Shown piece by piece: positions 42,984 through 53,357 of a stretch of DNA of 64,000 nucleotides. The DNA lies in the NCBI GenBank assembly GCA_965140405.1, contig OZ223208.1, positions 1,178,001-1,242,000 on the forward strand. The letters are read 5' to 3'. The notes under the pieces are model-generated. The model had not been told where the DNA came from. It worked only from the letters and a program-made list of their open reading frames with translations, and did not search any database. The position numbers and the translations under genes were made by a program. Source of the DNA: G963556115 sp963666605 (GTDB lineage Bacteria; Planctomycetota; SZUA-567). How positions within the stretch are numbered: position 1 is the stretch's first letter; every line of letters starts with the position of its first letter.

Positions 42984-44627
42984 ATGAAAACCTATACACC
43001 TAAAGTACTCAAACTTCTATTAATCCTATCGTTCATACCTATACTAAGTATCACATGTTTTGCTGAAGACAAATCGCAAAACACTCCTAATACAAGCATT
43101 TCAAATGAATCTGAGGTAACCTTCCCAAACTCAGAAGAAGAATGGGCAGGAAAAGTTGTAGTAATACCTATTACTGGAGTTATTGCTCCAGCCAGTTACG
43201 GTGGGCAAGAAGAGAATATCATTAAAGCCATCAAACTAGCAAACAAGGCTAAAAGAATTGTCCTTGAGATAGATACCCCAGGCGGCTCTGTAGAAAGTTG
43301 TGACAAGATCTGCCAAGCACTTATAAATTCAGCTGCTCCCACTACTGCTCTAGTTATCCGTAAAGCTGTAAGTGGCGGTGCAATGGTAGCGACAGCATGT
43401 TCGGAGATTTACATGCTCAGTGGTAGCCGTATCGGTGACATACAGCCAATGATGATGATGTCTTCCCAGAGTCTTGATGACCGCACAGCGGAAAAGGCTG
43501 AAGCAGATGTCAGAGCAATAATGTCATCAAATGCAAAACACAACGGATATCCCAAGGTAATACTTGAATCTATGGTAACAAGAAGCTTTGAAATTTATGA
43601 AGTAAATTTTAAAAACGGCGACAGGGACTTTCTCAAAAAAGCAGCTTACGAACTTCTACGTAAGAGCATGGAAGAAGGCATTGATAAACGAACATTTAGC
43701 AGTCCTCCAAAGATAGTAGTCACAGAAGGAAAGCTACTCTCAGTAGAAGCTCAAACAGCTGTAGAGTATGGGATTGCAAAAAAAGTTTTAGAGTCAAAAG
43801 AAGAATACTATAATATGGCTGGGATTGCTGAGGAAAATAAAATAGAAGTAGAACTACCAGACGGAGAACTTGATCCTCTCAAACTACTTAATTTCAGTAA
43901 GTGGGATATGGGCAAAGGTCTTACAATGCTACTAATTTTCTGTCTTATTATTGGTATTGCAGGCACACTTGCAGAGATGAATATGCCTGGGTTTGGTATA
44001 CCCGGTGCTCTAGGCCTTATCGGTTTTGCTTCATTCTTTACAATTCTTTTCCTAAATGAACGGGCAACAATCTTTGAAATTGGTCTTTTTATTACCGGTA
44101 TTATACTGATTGTGGTCGAGATAGTCCTCATACCTGGATTTGGAGTAGCTGGTGTTCTCGGCTTCCTATTCCTACTTGGCGGACTTGTATTCTCACTCGT
44201 GCCTGCTTTTGATACAGATTATATGGAGTTTAATTTTGGAGGTGAGATGATGTTTGCTTCACTAATTACAGGCGGTGTCTTGGTCATAGGATGCGTGCTC
44301 CTACTGGTGCTCATTGAAAAAGGCGGTAAATCACATTACTTCAAATTCCTATTCCTTGACAAGAAGCTTCCTGAGGGGAAAGTAGCCCTACAGATGGGAA
44401 TAGACAAAGAGAAAAACGCCAAAGCAACAGTTGTAAATGAACATGATAAATACTTAGGCCTCATCGCTACTGCCTATACCTCACTCAGACCATCAGGCAA
44501 GGTAAAGACCGATAGTGGCGAACTTATAGACGTGGTAACACCTGGAGAATTTATCGAAAAGGGCGAGACCGTAGAAGTAATTTCAGTAAACATGAATAGA
44601 ATAGTAGTAGATACTTATAAGAGATAG
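42984..44627 (+). CDS. NfeD-type membrane serine protease
   Basis: 547 aa, the long NfeD1a (YqeZ-like) form. Signal peptide 1-27. A ClpP-like serine protease domain covers about 55-240, with VVVIPITGVI, LEIDTPGGSVES and the serine in AVSGGAMVATACSEIYM (SGGA where SAGA is usual). Membrane helices follow at about 310-455. An OB-fold domain forms the C-terminal 75 residues. It is a partner of the FloA flotillin encoded 52 bp downstream, as in yqeZ-yqfA. The lysine of the Ser-Lys pair was not identified with certainty. Confidence 0.9.
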   Translation: MKTYTPKVLKLLLILSFIPILSITCFAEDKSQNTPNTSISNESEVTFPNSEEEWAGKVVVIPITGVIAPASYGGQEENIIKAIKLANKAKRIVLEIDTPGGSVESCDKICQALINSAAPTTALVIRKAVSGGAMVATACSEIYMLSGSRIGDIQPMMMMSSQSLDDRTAEKAEADVRAIMSSNAKHNGYPKVILESMVTRSFEIYEVNFKNGDRDFLKKAAYELLRKSMEEGIDKRTFSSPPKIVVTEGKLLSVEAQTAVEYGIAKKVLESKEEYYNMAGIAEENKIEVELPDGELDPLKLLNFSKWDMGKGLTMLLIFCLIIGIAGTLAEMNMPGFGIPGALGLIGFASFFTILFLNERATIFEIGLFITGIILIVVEIVLIPGFGVAGVLGFLFLLGGLVFSLVPAFDTDYMEFNFGGEMMFASLITGGVLVIGCVLLLVLIEKGGKSHYFKFLFLDKKLPEGKVALQMGIDKEKNAKATVVNEHDKYLGLIATAYTSLRPSGKVKTDSGELIDVVTPGEFIEKGETVEVISVNMNRIVVDTYKR

Positions 44628-44679
44628 TAGAATTACTTTTTATAGTCGTTTTTGTAACTTTTTATAATTGGAGAAGAAC

Positions 44680-45777
44680 ATGGGCTCAACAATTTCTATC
44701 TTACCGGCAATTGTACTCTTACTCATTGTAGGCGTAGGACTGATTCTAGGAATTATGCTTCTAATGTATGGTAGACTTTACATTCAGACAAGATCTAGTG
44801 GAGTACATGTAGGGATTTTTTCACTATTCGCGATGACACTCCGTAAGGTAAGCCCAGGGGTCATTGTAAACTCCATGATCATGGCACAAAAAGCCGGAGT
44901 CAACCTTGATAGAGAGTTCCTAGAAAGTCACTACCTCGCTCGAGGTAACGTCCCAGTACTTGTTCAAGCTCTTATAATTGCAGAACAAGCAGGACTCGAC
45001 ATAAGTGAAGAAGCTTTGGGAGCACACCTACTTTCAGGCGGTAGTGTTACATCTGTTGTTAGAGCTATGGTAGCAGCAGCTAAAGCTCACATCGAGCTCT
45101 CATTCGACCAGTCATGCTCTATCGACCTTGCAGGTCGTGATATTGTAGATGCGGTAAACACCTCTGTAGATCCACGAGTTATCGACTGTCCAAGTGCAAC
45201 TTCGGGAAAAACAACTCTCGACGCTGTCGCACAAGACGGTATCCAACTTAAAGCACGCGCCAGAGTAACAGTACGTACTTGTATTGACCGCCTAGTTGGT
45301 GGTGCAACAGATGATACTATTATTGCCCGTGTTGGTGAAGGTATTGTTTCGGCTATCGGTTCATCAAAAGACTATACTGCGGTACTGGAAAACCCAGACC
45401 GTATTTCAAAAGCTGTTCTTGCAAAGGGACTTGATGCAGGTACCGCCTTTGAAATCCTCTCAATTGACATTGCTGATATCGATGTTGGAGATAATATTGG
45501 TGCAAAGTTAGATATTGAAAGGGCAAACGCACGTAAGCAGGTATCACAGGCAGATGCTGAAAAACGAGCAGCAGAAGCCAGAGCTGAACAAGCGGAACAA
45601 GAAGCCAAAATATCTGAGATGCGTGCACTTGTTGTCAAGGCTGAAGCAGAGATCCCACTTGCTATGGCAGAAGCATTCAGAAGTGGGCATCTAGGAATTA
45701 TGGATTACTACAAAATGCAGAATATTCAAGCAGATACTTCTATGCGTGATTCTATAGGAAATGATAAGAATGAATAA
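44680..45777 (+). CDS. floA: Flotillin-like protein FloA
   Basis: 365 aa from MGSTISIL; GGAG lies 6 bp ahead (a TTG four codons earlier overlaps it). Short N-terminal membrane hairpin (about 5-28), then the unique FloA/YqfA core: ARGNVPVLVQALI, EALGAHLLSGGSVTSVVRAMVAA, GKTTLDAVAQDGIQLKARARVTVR and VGEGIVSAIGSS. A short coiled coil is found at about 270-310. Organises membrane microdomains. In an operon with an NfeD protease ahead and a charged coiled-coil protein behind. Confidence 0.96.
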   Translation: MGSTISILPAIVLLLIVGVGLILGIMLLMYGRLYIQTRSSGVHVGIFSLFAMTLRKVSPGVIVNSMIMAQKAGVNLDREFLESHYLARGNVPVLVQALIIAEQAGLDISEEALGAHLLSGGSVTSVVRAMVAAAKAHIELSFDQSCSIDLAGRDIVDAVNTSVDPRVIDCPSATSGKTTLDAVAQDGIQLKARARVTVRTCIDRLVGGATDDTIIARVGEGIVSAIGSSKDYTAVLENPDRISKAVLAKGLDAGTAFEILSIDIADIDVGDNIGAKLDIERANARKQVSQADAEKRAAEARAEQAEQEAKISEMRALVVKAEAEIPLAMAEAFRSGHLGIMDYYKMQNIQADTSMRDSIGNDKNE

Positions 45778-46306
45778 TAATAAACCATTCGACTTTATGA
45801 CCGTGTTAAAGGAAAAAGGAATTATCTCCTCTAGTGGTGAAAACACAACACGAACTAAGCCTAGGTCTACGACACTCGGCAAGCTCTTCAAGGATATCCT
45901 TGAAGAGCTTGCCACAGATCCAGAAAGAAAGAAACCCACTTATGGAGAACCATCAGAAGTTCATAATGAAAAGTATGAAGACGATTACTACGATCTAGAA
46001 AATGAAGCCTTAAATGCTTCTATAGCTAAAGATGAGAAGCTATTAAAAAAAGAGGCGGCAAAAAAACATAAAGTCGAGATGCTTCGTCAGGAAGCTATAA
46101 GCGCGGCAAAAAAGAAGAAAGAAGCCGAAAGGTTACAGCAGGAATATAATGATAATAGCGATCTCTTAAGGCAAGAAAAACAGGCACTAAAAGATAAACA
46201 AGTTGCTATGAGACAGTACTCGAAACTTCTGCATAAAGACAAATCCAGTCTACGCCAAGCCTTTGTCTTTACAGAAATTTTATCAAAACCAGTAAGTTTA
46301 CGCTAA
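45770..46306 (+). CDS. Coiled-coil partner of FloA (unknown)
   Basis: 178 aa, starting inside the last codons of floA (8-bp overlap; an ATG three codons upstream is the alternative). Highly charged. Residues about 85-160 are a Lys/Glu coiled coil (KEAAKKHKVEMLRQEAIS). It ends SLRQAFVFTEILSKPVSLR, a neat amphipathic segment. I recall similar short tails (REA-x-x-x-SEILG-x-P-x-LR) on small proteins beside floA in PVC bacteria, but cannot verify this. No membrane segment, so probably cytoplasmic and bound to FloA. Confidence 0.7.
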   Translation: MNNNKPFDFMTVLKEKGIISSSGENTTRTKPRSTTLGKLFKDILEELATDPERKKPTYGEPSEVHNEKYEDDYYDLENEALNASIAKDEKLLKKEAAKKHKVEMLRQEAISAAKKKKEAERLQQEYNDNSDLLRQEKQALKDKQVAMRQYSKLLHKDKSSLRQAFVFTEILSKPVSLR

Positions 46307-46362
46307 AAAACAAACTTACAACATTACCATTTCATCAATAGTAGAAAGAGACACCTCGACAA

Positions 46363-47340
46363 ATGCGCTACACTAACACAACAGATAAGGTCTTTGATTT
46401 TGAGATAGAATCAAAGAATGCAGGCACACGTATTGATAAATTCCTATCAAAAGCAGTCCCAGACCAGAGCCGAAGTTTTCTAAAGAAAATTTTAGACGAT
46501 GACGATTTCATCACGGTAAATGAGAAAAATACCAAACCTTCTTATAAGCTAAAAGCTGGAGATCAGGTTCACGTAAACCTACCGACACTTATTGAGATGT
46601 CAGCTGAAGCGGAAGATATTCCACTTGATGTCATCTATGAAGATGAAGCTATTATTGTTATCAATAAACAGCCAAATTTTGTTGTCCACCCTGCCCCTGG
46701 GCATGAGACAGGAACACTTGTCAATGCCCTACTCCACCACTGCAAAGAGCTATCAGGAGTAGGAGGAGAATTCCGTCCCGGTATAGTCCACCGCCTTGAT
46801 AGAGACACGACAGGCTGTATTATCTGTGCAAAGACAGACATAGCCCACAGAGAGCTTGTAGAGCAGTTTGCGTCTCGTACTACCGAAAAGACATATCTCA
46901 CTATTACTAGTGGTCTTCCAAACCCTTTAGAAGGCAAAGTAGAAGGATATATTGCCCGGTCACACTCAGATTACAAACGTATGGCAATGTATACGGCTGG
47001 TGGTAAATATTCGCTAACATATTTTAAAACATTGAATAATTTTAAAAATTTCGCTCTTGTAGAATGTGACATAAAGACAGGTAGAACCCACCAAATCCGA
47101 CTACACATGAAGTCTCTTGGTTCTCCAGTACTCTGTGACAGAGACTACGGTAGGGAGTCAGAAATAACCTCAAGTGAGCTTTTAGGCAAGAAAAAGAGTG
47201 GAGAAGTCCTAATAAACCGCCAAGCTCTACATGCTGCCAATCTCACGATAGATCATCCAATAACCGGTAAACGGATGAGTTTTTCTTCCCCATTACCTGC
47301 AGATATGCAGCAAGTTTTAGATTTACTTATTTCTGAGTGA
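46363..47340 (+). CDS. rluD: Pseudouridine synthase RluD
   Basis: 325 aa. S4 RNA-binding domain at about 15-75 (TRIDKFLSKAVPDQSRSFLKKIL). Catalytic motif HRLDRDTTGCIICAKT near 142-157 carries the active aspartate. GRTHQIRLHMKSLGSPVLCD is the conserved C-terminal block. It should modify 23S rRNA (helix 69); closely related RluC/RluA types are possible, but S4 plus this length favours RluD. It stands between the floA operon and the TPR genes. Confidence 0.93.
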   Translation: MRYTNTTDKVFDFEIESKNAGTRIDKFLSKAVPDQSRSFLKKILDDDDFITVNEKNTKPSYKLKAGDQVHVNLPTLIEMSAEAEDIPLDVIYEDEAIIVINKQPNFVVHPAPGHETGTLVNALLHHCKELSGVGGEFRPGIVHRLDRDTTGCIICAKTDIAHRELVEQFASRTTEKTYLTITSGLPNPLEGKVEGYIARSHSDYKRMAMYTAGGKYSLTYFKTLNNFKNFALVECDIKTGRTHQIRLHMKSLGSPVLCDRDYGRESEITSSELLGKKKSGEVLINRQALHAANLTIDHPITGKRMSFSSPLPADMQQVLDLLISE

Positions 47341-47452
47341 TGCTTAAGACGTAAATTTCTTGAATATTCCTACCCAACCCCGTACAATATAACATAGATT
47401 ATTATTGTACTATTTTACCTTATACCACTCACAAAGAGTATGAATTAATACA

Positions 47453-50400
47453 ATGCCGGATGAAGATAACACACCTCAAAATAATAGTGATAGTGCAGAA
47501 GGCGGAGGCGGCCAAAAAATAGAGATCCTTCCACTACTCTGGAAGCTACACCCATTTATCCTACTATCATTGGCTATAGCAGTAGCATTATTTGCATATA
47601 GCCTCATCCCAAAGAAGGCACTAGAAAAGCCTAAGACCCTCGAATATTACTACGAACGAAGTAGAGATGCTCTTAACGAAGCTAGCAATCCACTACTAGA
47701 CAACTCTGAAGGTAGGATTCAAGAAGCTATTCAAAAAGCCAAGACCGACTTTGAGTATGTATTTACACTAAAAAGATATCGTGATGAGATGGACAACTCA
47801 CCAGAACTTACCAACCCATTTATGCTATTTGGGGTTAGCCTCTATATGTACGGTACGAATGACAGAATTACTCAGGATAAGACGAGCACATTCCAACGTG
47901 CTGTCTGGGCTTTTGCCCAAGCAATTGATTGGGAAACCAAGCACTGGAATGAGAGGGAACAGAAGATATATGATACCCAGTACTTCACAGATACCGAACC
48001 ATATGATGAAAATATACTTGTAGCGAGGAAGCTTCTACGCAATCAGTTCCTTAGATATATGCTCGCTCGTTCAGCAATTTACTCTGGGCAGTACTATCTT
48101 GCAGAAAACGAACTGGAAAGTCTTATCAAGGAATTTCAAGTTGAAAATCTTTCAAATAATGATCTATGGAAGACAGTCGAAAGCCTTCCGCCGCATAAAT
48201 ACGAGCTCCTTCCAGAGGACAGAACACTCCTATATTATTTTCTCGCAGAGCTAAGTGAAAAACGTAACGAAACAGAAAATGCTGAGAAGTATTATAGAAT
48301 CTTTTTGCTGCACGCAAATCGGAGTAAAGAGTTTTTTCAAGCCCTTATGAGATTGGGAGACATCTACTTTTCAAAAGCCCAAGCCGAAGATGACAAAAAT
48401 AATATTGACGAAGCTCGTAGGCTTTACAGCGAAGCAGCAGAGATATTCTCAAAGGTTGTAGCAGCAAGCCCTCCAAGCGATACATTAAGAAGGGCTTACT
48501 TTACTGGAGGTAGAGCATTCTATAATATGGCTCTTACAATACCAACTTCTGACAATTCTATTTGGAATATCTCAGAAAAGACTACTGATAATATCAAGAT
48601 GATACTTCAAGATTTTTCAAATGGAAATTTGCTACCACCAAGCACCCTATACACTCCAGCTGCAATTGGTAGAGCAATATCTCAAAATGCACTTGGAGGG
48701 GTAGTGCCCTTAAACTTTATCCTAGATAACGGAATTGGCGGTTCTCTAACTCTACTTAGCAAAGAGCGTCTAACCCCTGAAAGTGAAAAGCGTAGTTTGC
48801 TATGGAAAGCAAATATGTACTTCAGCGGATCTCAAGGCGGAAGACTTCAAGAGTACGACGGTTCGGCAAATATTATGTTAGCAAGAATCCATATGATCAA
48901 TGGCAATTACTCTGATGCTAGAAAACTTTTACAACATACCCGTACAAATTTCTGGAGTCCAGAGATTGAAATAGCAAGTAAACTTGGTATTGCGATTTCA
49001 TACTTGATGGAAGGAGATCTTGATAGATCATATACACGTTTTCTAGGTGGTCCAGAAAAGATTGAGCCTTCTCTACTTACTGAAAATGATATTAAATCTT
49101 GGGAAGGTATTTGTGAAAAAATTTATAAAGAAAGCATTTCAGAAGATCTTTCACCAGGAAAAAGAATCTGGGCGCTGCTCCCTAAGTCGATGCAAGACAT
49201 AATTGAAAACGTCGCAACAACAGGAAGATTTTCAGAAAGATACAAACCAATCTTTATTAGACGCCTTAACGAAGTACTTAGTAGCGAGGAGTTTTATTCA
49301 AAAGATTACTTTAAGAACATTGAGCCCTCAGCGACAGCGTATGCTCTTTTAGATAAAGACATTTCGCTACTCACCATGCACAACCGCCAGTGGCTCAACC
49401 GTATGCTTCTCGATGCAAGCTACAGAACATATATATTACCAACTGATACAGGAACAATGGTTGAACCATTCCCTTCTTCTTCTGACTTTGCTTCTTTTGA
49501 TAATAGTGTATTACTGACTAAGAACCGAGTTATCCAAAGTTTGCTGACTCTTTCAGAGGAGTACACCAAGCAAGCTCAAGACACTCTACAAGCAATAGAC
49601 ACATTAACATACACCCCTGAAGCGAGCGAAGCTAGACTTATGGCATCTGCTCCAAGACGCGATCTCGATCATGCGACAAAAATCAACGAATTTTTAATCA
49701 CTGAATATACCCCAGAGTATATTGGCGATATTATGATGGAAAATGCTAGCCTATATAGGCAGCGCGCCCAACTCGCTGGAGCTGAACCATTTAGAGATAT
49801 TGATTTAGCTAGAAAGCTTACTGCAATAGCAGCAGACAAGTATATGTTTATAGGTAAGAGTGGTAACTATTTATCACTTGAACAGAAAGCTCTTATAGAG
49901 GCTGGTAGAAATTACTACGCAGCAGGAAAATACGGCAAAGCCAGTGAGGCGCTTTCGATCTTTGTTTCAAACTACCCAGCATCATCACAGATCGGTTGGG
50001 CGAGTAACTTACTAGGCAGGTGCTACTGGTATCTTAAACGCTTTGACGATGCACTACGCGTGTATCGCGACAATTCAAATAGACGAACACCTGACGGCAG
50101 AAACAGCCTGTTCTACTTAGGTGCTGTCTATCTCGACGCAGGCACACTTATTAAAGACAACACTATAATTGATGTCATAGGAGATCCTACAGCTCCTTAC
50201 GCAAAAGAGAATAAGGATGGAGACCTCTACCCTGATACTGCACTACAAGTATTTAACGAAGTCAGAAGACAAGAAGGCATTGCCCCGTCATCACGTCCGT
50301 GGAGATGGGCGACATTTGGTTTGGGCAAGGTATGGTTTGACATAGCTGAGAATGCACGCTATGCAGAGCTAGACAAAGCCGACAAAGAAAATAGAGATCC

Positions 50401-51160
50401 TTCTCCTATTGAGTGGCGAGGACTATACCAAACAGCTGCGAATATGCTTAGAGAAGGATTAGAAAGATACAAACTTAAATACTCTATCAATGACCCTATT
50501 GGTGTCTCACTAAATGAAGAACCTGAGGACTACTACGATATCATGAGGGAACGTATGCAGAACCAGTACTTCCTTGCGCTATCACTACGTATCCTTGCCC
50601 GTGGCAGTGTCACAGAAAATGAAGATGAAGTCAGAACCTTGCTAGAGGATGTTATTAACCAAGAGTTATATCCTAACACCATGCTTGAGATTGAGGCAGA
50701 CAAACTTCTACTCAGTAACCGATCTGTTCTTGGAGTAAACTCTGGACCTATAGTAAATGCAAAATATTTAAATGAACTTCGTAGAAATTCATTTTTCCTT
50801 CTTGCTGAGAGCTGGTCGAGTCTAGGCAGAAGCTACGAAAAATCAAATCCACCACAAAATGACAAAGCAAATGAAGCATACGAAAAAGCTTTGCAAATAT
50901 ATAGACGCTCACGTGACCGCCTCAGTATTTATGATGGCCCACGTATATTATATAATATGGGTGAAACCATGATCAAACTTGGTAAAGCCGACGATGCCAA
51001 GCGCATGTTCTTAATGGTAATTACCCAGACCGATCAGATAAATGATGCAAGTAATCAAAATATTTCTCAACAAATCAAGGATGAGATAGCTAACACTAAG
51101 ATTTGGAAAGAGCTTGCAATCAACAGATTAAAAGATTTACAAAATAATATAATTAATTAG
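47453..51160 (+). CDS. Very large membrane-anchored TPR protein
   Basis: 1235 aa. A cytoplasmic start of about 38 residues (Gly/Asn/Asp-rich then basic), one membrane helix at about 35-53 (PFILLSLAIAVALFAYSLI), and then roughly 1180 residues of helical TPR-like repeats, e.g. YFLAELSEKRNETENAEKYYRIFLLHA and ALIEAGRNYYAAGKYGKASEALSIFVSNYP. It should face the periplasm as a large solenoid. No enzymatic motif was found. A second, smaller protein of the same design follows 60 bp later. The function is unknown; assembly or cell-envelope scaffold is the best guess. Confidence 0.85.
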   Translation: MPDEDNTPQNNSDSAEGGGGQKIEILPLLWKLHPFILLSLAIAVALFAYSLIPKKALEKPKTLEYYYERSRDALNEASNPLLDNSEGRIQEAIQKAKTDFEYVFTLKRYRDEMDNSPELTNPFMLFGVSLYMYGTNDRITQDKTSTFQRAVWAFAQAIDWETKHWNEREQKIYDTQYFTDTEPYDENILVARKLLRNQFLRYMLARSAIYSGQYYLAENELESLIKEFQVENLSNNDLWKTVESLPPHKYELLPEDRTLLYYFLAELSEKRNETENAEKYYRIFLLHANRSKEFFQALMRLGDIYFSKAQAEDDKNNIDEARRLYSEAAEIFSKVVAASPPSDTLRRAYFTGGRAFYNMALTIPTSDNSIWNISEKTTDNIKMILQDFSNGNLLPPSTLYTPAAIGRAISQNALGGVVPLNFILDNGIGGSLTLLSKERLTPESEKRSLLWKANMYFSGSQGGRLQEYDGSANIMLARIHMINGNYSDARKLLQHTRTNFWSPEIEIASKLGIAISYLMEGDLDRSYTRFLGGPEKIEPSLLTENDIKSWEGICEKIYKESISEDLSPGKRIWALLPKSMQDIIENVATTGRFSERYKPIFIRRLNEVLSSEEFYSKDYFKNIEPSATAYALLDKDISLLTMHNRQWLNRMLLDASYRTYILPTDTGTMVEPFPSSSDFASFDNSVLLTKNRVIQSLLTLSEEYTKQAQDTLQAIDTLTYTPEASEARLMASAPRRDLDHATKINEFLITEYTPEYIGDIMMENASLYRQRAQLAGAEPFRDIDLARKLTAIAADKYMFIGKSGNYLSLEQKALIEAGRNYYAAGKYGKASEALSIFVSNYPASSQIGWASNLLGRCYWYLKRFDDALRVYRDNSNRRTPDGRNSLFYLGAVYLDAGTLIKDNTIIDVIGDPTAPYAKENKDGDLYPDTALQVFNEVRRQEGIAPSSRPWRWATFGLGKVWFDIAENARYAELDKADKENRDPSPIEWRGLYQTAANMLREGLERYKLKYSINDPIGVSLNEEPEDYYDIMRERMQNQYFLALSLRILARGSVTENEDEVRTLLEDVINQELYPNTMLEIEADKLLLSNRSVLGVNSGPIVNAKYLNELRRNSFFLLAESWSSLGRSYEKSNPPQNDKANEAYEKALQIYRRSRDRLSIYDGPRILYNMGETMIKLGKADDAKRMFLMVITQTDQINDASNQNISQQIKDEIANTKIWKELAINRLKDLQNNIIN

Positions 51161-51220
51161 TTTATATATTAAGAACTAACTTTTTTACTACTATCGAGAA
51201 TGAGAAGGATATTTAGACCA

Positions 51221-52213
51221 ATGTCAAAGAAGAAACAGAAAACAAAGAAGGGCAATGGACTCAAATTTATTATCTTTATACTAACTATAGGTGTCATACT
51301 CGGTGTGGGCTACTACTATAGTTATAGCAGCAAAAAAATGGAAATATGGATAAAGGAGAAAGATACACCGATAGTTGAGCATCTCAATAAAGCTGCCGAC
51401 CTATTCCAATCCCAACAATATATCCCAGCAGAGCGTGAATTTCAAGAGGCCTACAAGCTTTCCAAACAAGCAGACATTGAGAGTTCTACTCTTTGGAAAG
51501 AGCGTATGGAAAATATAGCTCCACCTAGAAAATTTTATACAGGTGATCCTGCAAATCGTAGTTCAGGTGGTTCAATATACTTTAAAAATCGTATGATAGA
51601 AGCTATCTTTGGTTACTCTTCGTCAGTTTACTGGAGGGTAACAGCCCAGTATGCAAGTAAGAAATCACAAGTAAGCATTGACGGGACTTCTAACTTTAGA
51701 ATTCCTGAATCAGAATTCAAACCAGCTCTTGATGCTATAGAAACAGGTATGACAATAGATCCTAGGAGTGAAATACTCAGAATTTTAAAGGCAGAGATCC
51801 TTACAGACTTAGGGCAATATACTCAAGCTATATCTATACTTGATGAAGTTGTATCTCTTATTAATAGTGATTCAGCAGATGCATTCAACCTCCTCGGAAT
51901 CATCTATAGCAAACCAGCATTTATGGATACTGAAGACTATGAAGTCTATAGAGAAAAAGCATTATCTATGTTTGAAAAGGCTAGCATACTTCCCTCAAGT
52001 TCCGGAGGCCGGCTTGCTGCACCAAACTATAATCTGGCTCTATATTATAGCACTCCTCCAGCGAACAAGGGTGCCAATGCTCTTCCAAGCCAGAACGACG
52101 CAAAAAAAGCTATACACTATTTCGAAGAATATCTTAAGATTGCAGGAGACAACACCCCTCTAAGTGACAATGCAAAGGAAGAGATAGAACGCCTCAAACG
52201 AATCGCCCCTTAA
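51221..52213 (+). CDS. Membrane-anchored TPR protein
   Basis: 330 aa from MSKKKQKTKK (AAGGA 11 bp ahead; an ATG seven codons upstream is an alternative). A basic start is followed by one membrane helix at about 16-37 (FIIFILTIGVILGVGYYYSY). The rest has TPR units (ADLFQSQQYIPAEREFQEAYKLS, RILKAEILTDLGQYTQAISILDEV, DAFNLLGIIYSK). Same layout as the 1235-aa protein upstream and probably in one operon, so the two may form a periplasmic complex (inference). Confidence 0.85.
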   Translation: MSKKKQKTKKGNGLKFIIFILTIGVILGVGYYYSYSSKKMEIWIKEKDTPIVEHLNKAADLFQSQQYIPAEREFQEAYKLSKQADIESSTLWKERMENIAPPRKFYTGDPANRSSGGSIYFKNRMIEAIFGYSSSVYWRVTAQYASKKSQVSIDGTSNFRIPESEFKPALDAIETGMTIDPRSEILRILKAEILTDLGQYTQAISILDEVVSLINSDSADAFNLLGIIYSKPAFMDTEDYEVYREKALSMFEKASILPSSSGGRLAAPNYNLALYYSTPPANKGANALPSQNDAKKAIHYFEEYLKIAGDNTPLSDNAKEEIERLKRIAP

Positions 52214-52343
52214 ATTTGGCAGGCTCTTTACACAACAAAATTAATTATTAATCACGTAAATTGCACTGATAAAAATCTATTACTATAATTTATCGTTTTA
52301 TTAGTAAATATGATTAAAAAAATACTCTACGTAAAACCAATAA

Positions 52344-52385
52344 ATTATAGATGACCTGTTAGAATCCTAACAGGTCGTCTATAAT
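52344..52385. terminator. Bidirectional terminator between TPR genes and pyrF
   Basis: ATTATAGATGACCTGTTAG pairs with CTAACAGGTCGTCTATAAT (one mismatch) round a 4-base loop. It serves both convergent transcripts. Confidence 0.8.
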
Positions 52386-52407
52386 TTACAAAAATATGAA
52401 GAAACAT

Positions 52408-53352
52408 CTATTTTAAAATACCATCTTTACCAGCCATTACTAGTGCCCCATTAATGTCTTCATTCATAGCTATAACAGCTCTCTCTGCTGCCCCCTGCCA
52501 ATCATTAGGCTTGCTCTCAGTTCTCCAAGCATAAATTACTGAACGGCTAGCATTCACAATCGCACCAGAACCATCACTTCTAAAGCCACCCATGATACCA
52601 GCAGCTGTTCCACCCTGAGCGCCATATCCAGGGATCAGGAATGATACATTTGGCATCAATTCTCTATAGCGCCCAAGTTCATCAGGATGTGTCGCCCCAA
52701 CAACAGCACCGATTGCTGACAAACCACTACTGCCAAGCAGACGTTCAGCCCAAGTATTCACCAGCTTTGCCGTAGCCTCAGCCAGAGTGCCTCCAGATTT
52801 CAGTTCAAGATCTTGAAGTTCAGCACTTGTAGGGTTTGAAGTCTTTACTAAAACATACATGCCTTGTCCATTCTCCTTTGCTACGTCAAAGAATGGGCCA
52901 ATACTATCATATCCTAAGTATGGGTTTAGAGTCACCGCATCATGAGGACCTATCTGGAAAGGATTAGCAATCTTGCCACTCTTAGCAGCTGGACGCATCA
53001 TACCATCAGCATACGCTGCTGCAGTACTCCCAATATCTCCACGCTTAATATCACCGACTACCAGAAGACCAACACTGTGAGCGTAAGAACAGATAGTAAT
53101 ATATGCCATAAGACCAGCTACACCATGAGCCTCATAAAAAGCGATATTTGGTTTTACAGCAGGAACATGATCTTTTACAGCATCGATAATGCCTTTACCA
53201 AATATCTCGAGCGCTTCCTGCCTATTTATCGGATCATCTACCATCTCCTGTAACGCTGGAGGAAGTTTGTCAAATGTAGGATCTATCCCAACAACCGTCA
53301 CACTCTTTTTGTTCTTTGATTCTGCTAGCAGTCTATCACCAAAGTTCTCCAT
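52408..53352 (-). CDS. pyrF: Orotidine 5'-phosphate decarboxylase, type 2
   Basis: 314 aa, longer than the common PyrF and matching the type 2 subfamily. Catalyses the last step of UMP synthesis. VVGIDPTFDKLP near the start, catalytic lysine in VVGDIKRGDIGSTA near 98-110, and VGATHPDELGRYRELMPNVSFLIPGYGAQGG are recognisable. It starts 5 bp after the accA stop, so the two are coupled. Confidence 0.95.
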   Translation of the reverse strand: MENFGDRLLAESKNKKSVTVVGIDPTFDKLPPALQEMVDDPINRQEALEIFGKGIIDAVKDHVPAVKPNIAFYEAHGVAGLMAYITICSYAHSVGLLVVGDIKRGDIGSTAAAYADGMMRPAAKSGKIANPFQIGPHDAVTLNPYLGYDSIGPFFDVAKENGQGMYVLVKTSNPTSAELQDLELKSGGTLAEATAKLVNTWAERLLGSSGLSAIGAVVGATHPDELGRYRELMPNVSFLIPGYGAQGGTAAGIMGGFRSDGSGAIVNASRSVIYAWRTESKPNDWQGAAERAVIAMNEDINGALVMAGKDGILK

Positions 53353-53357
53353 AGCGA

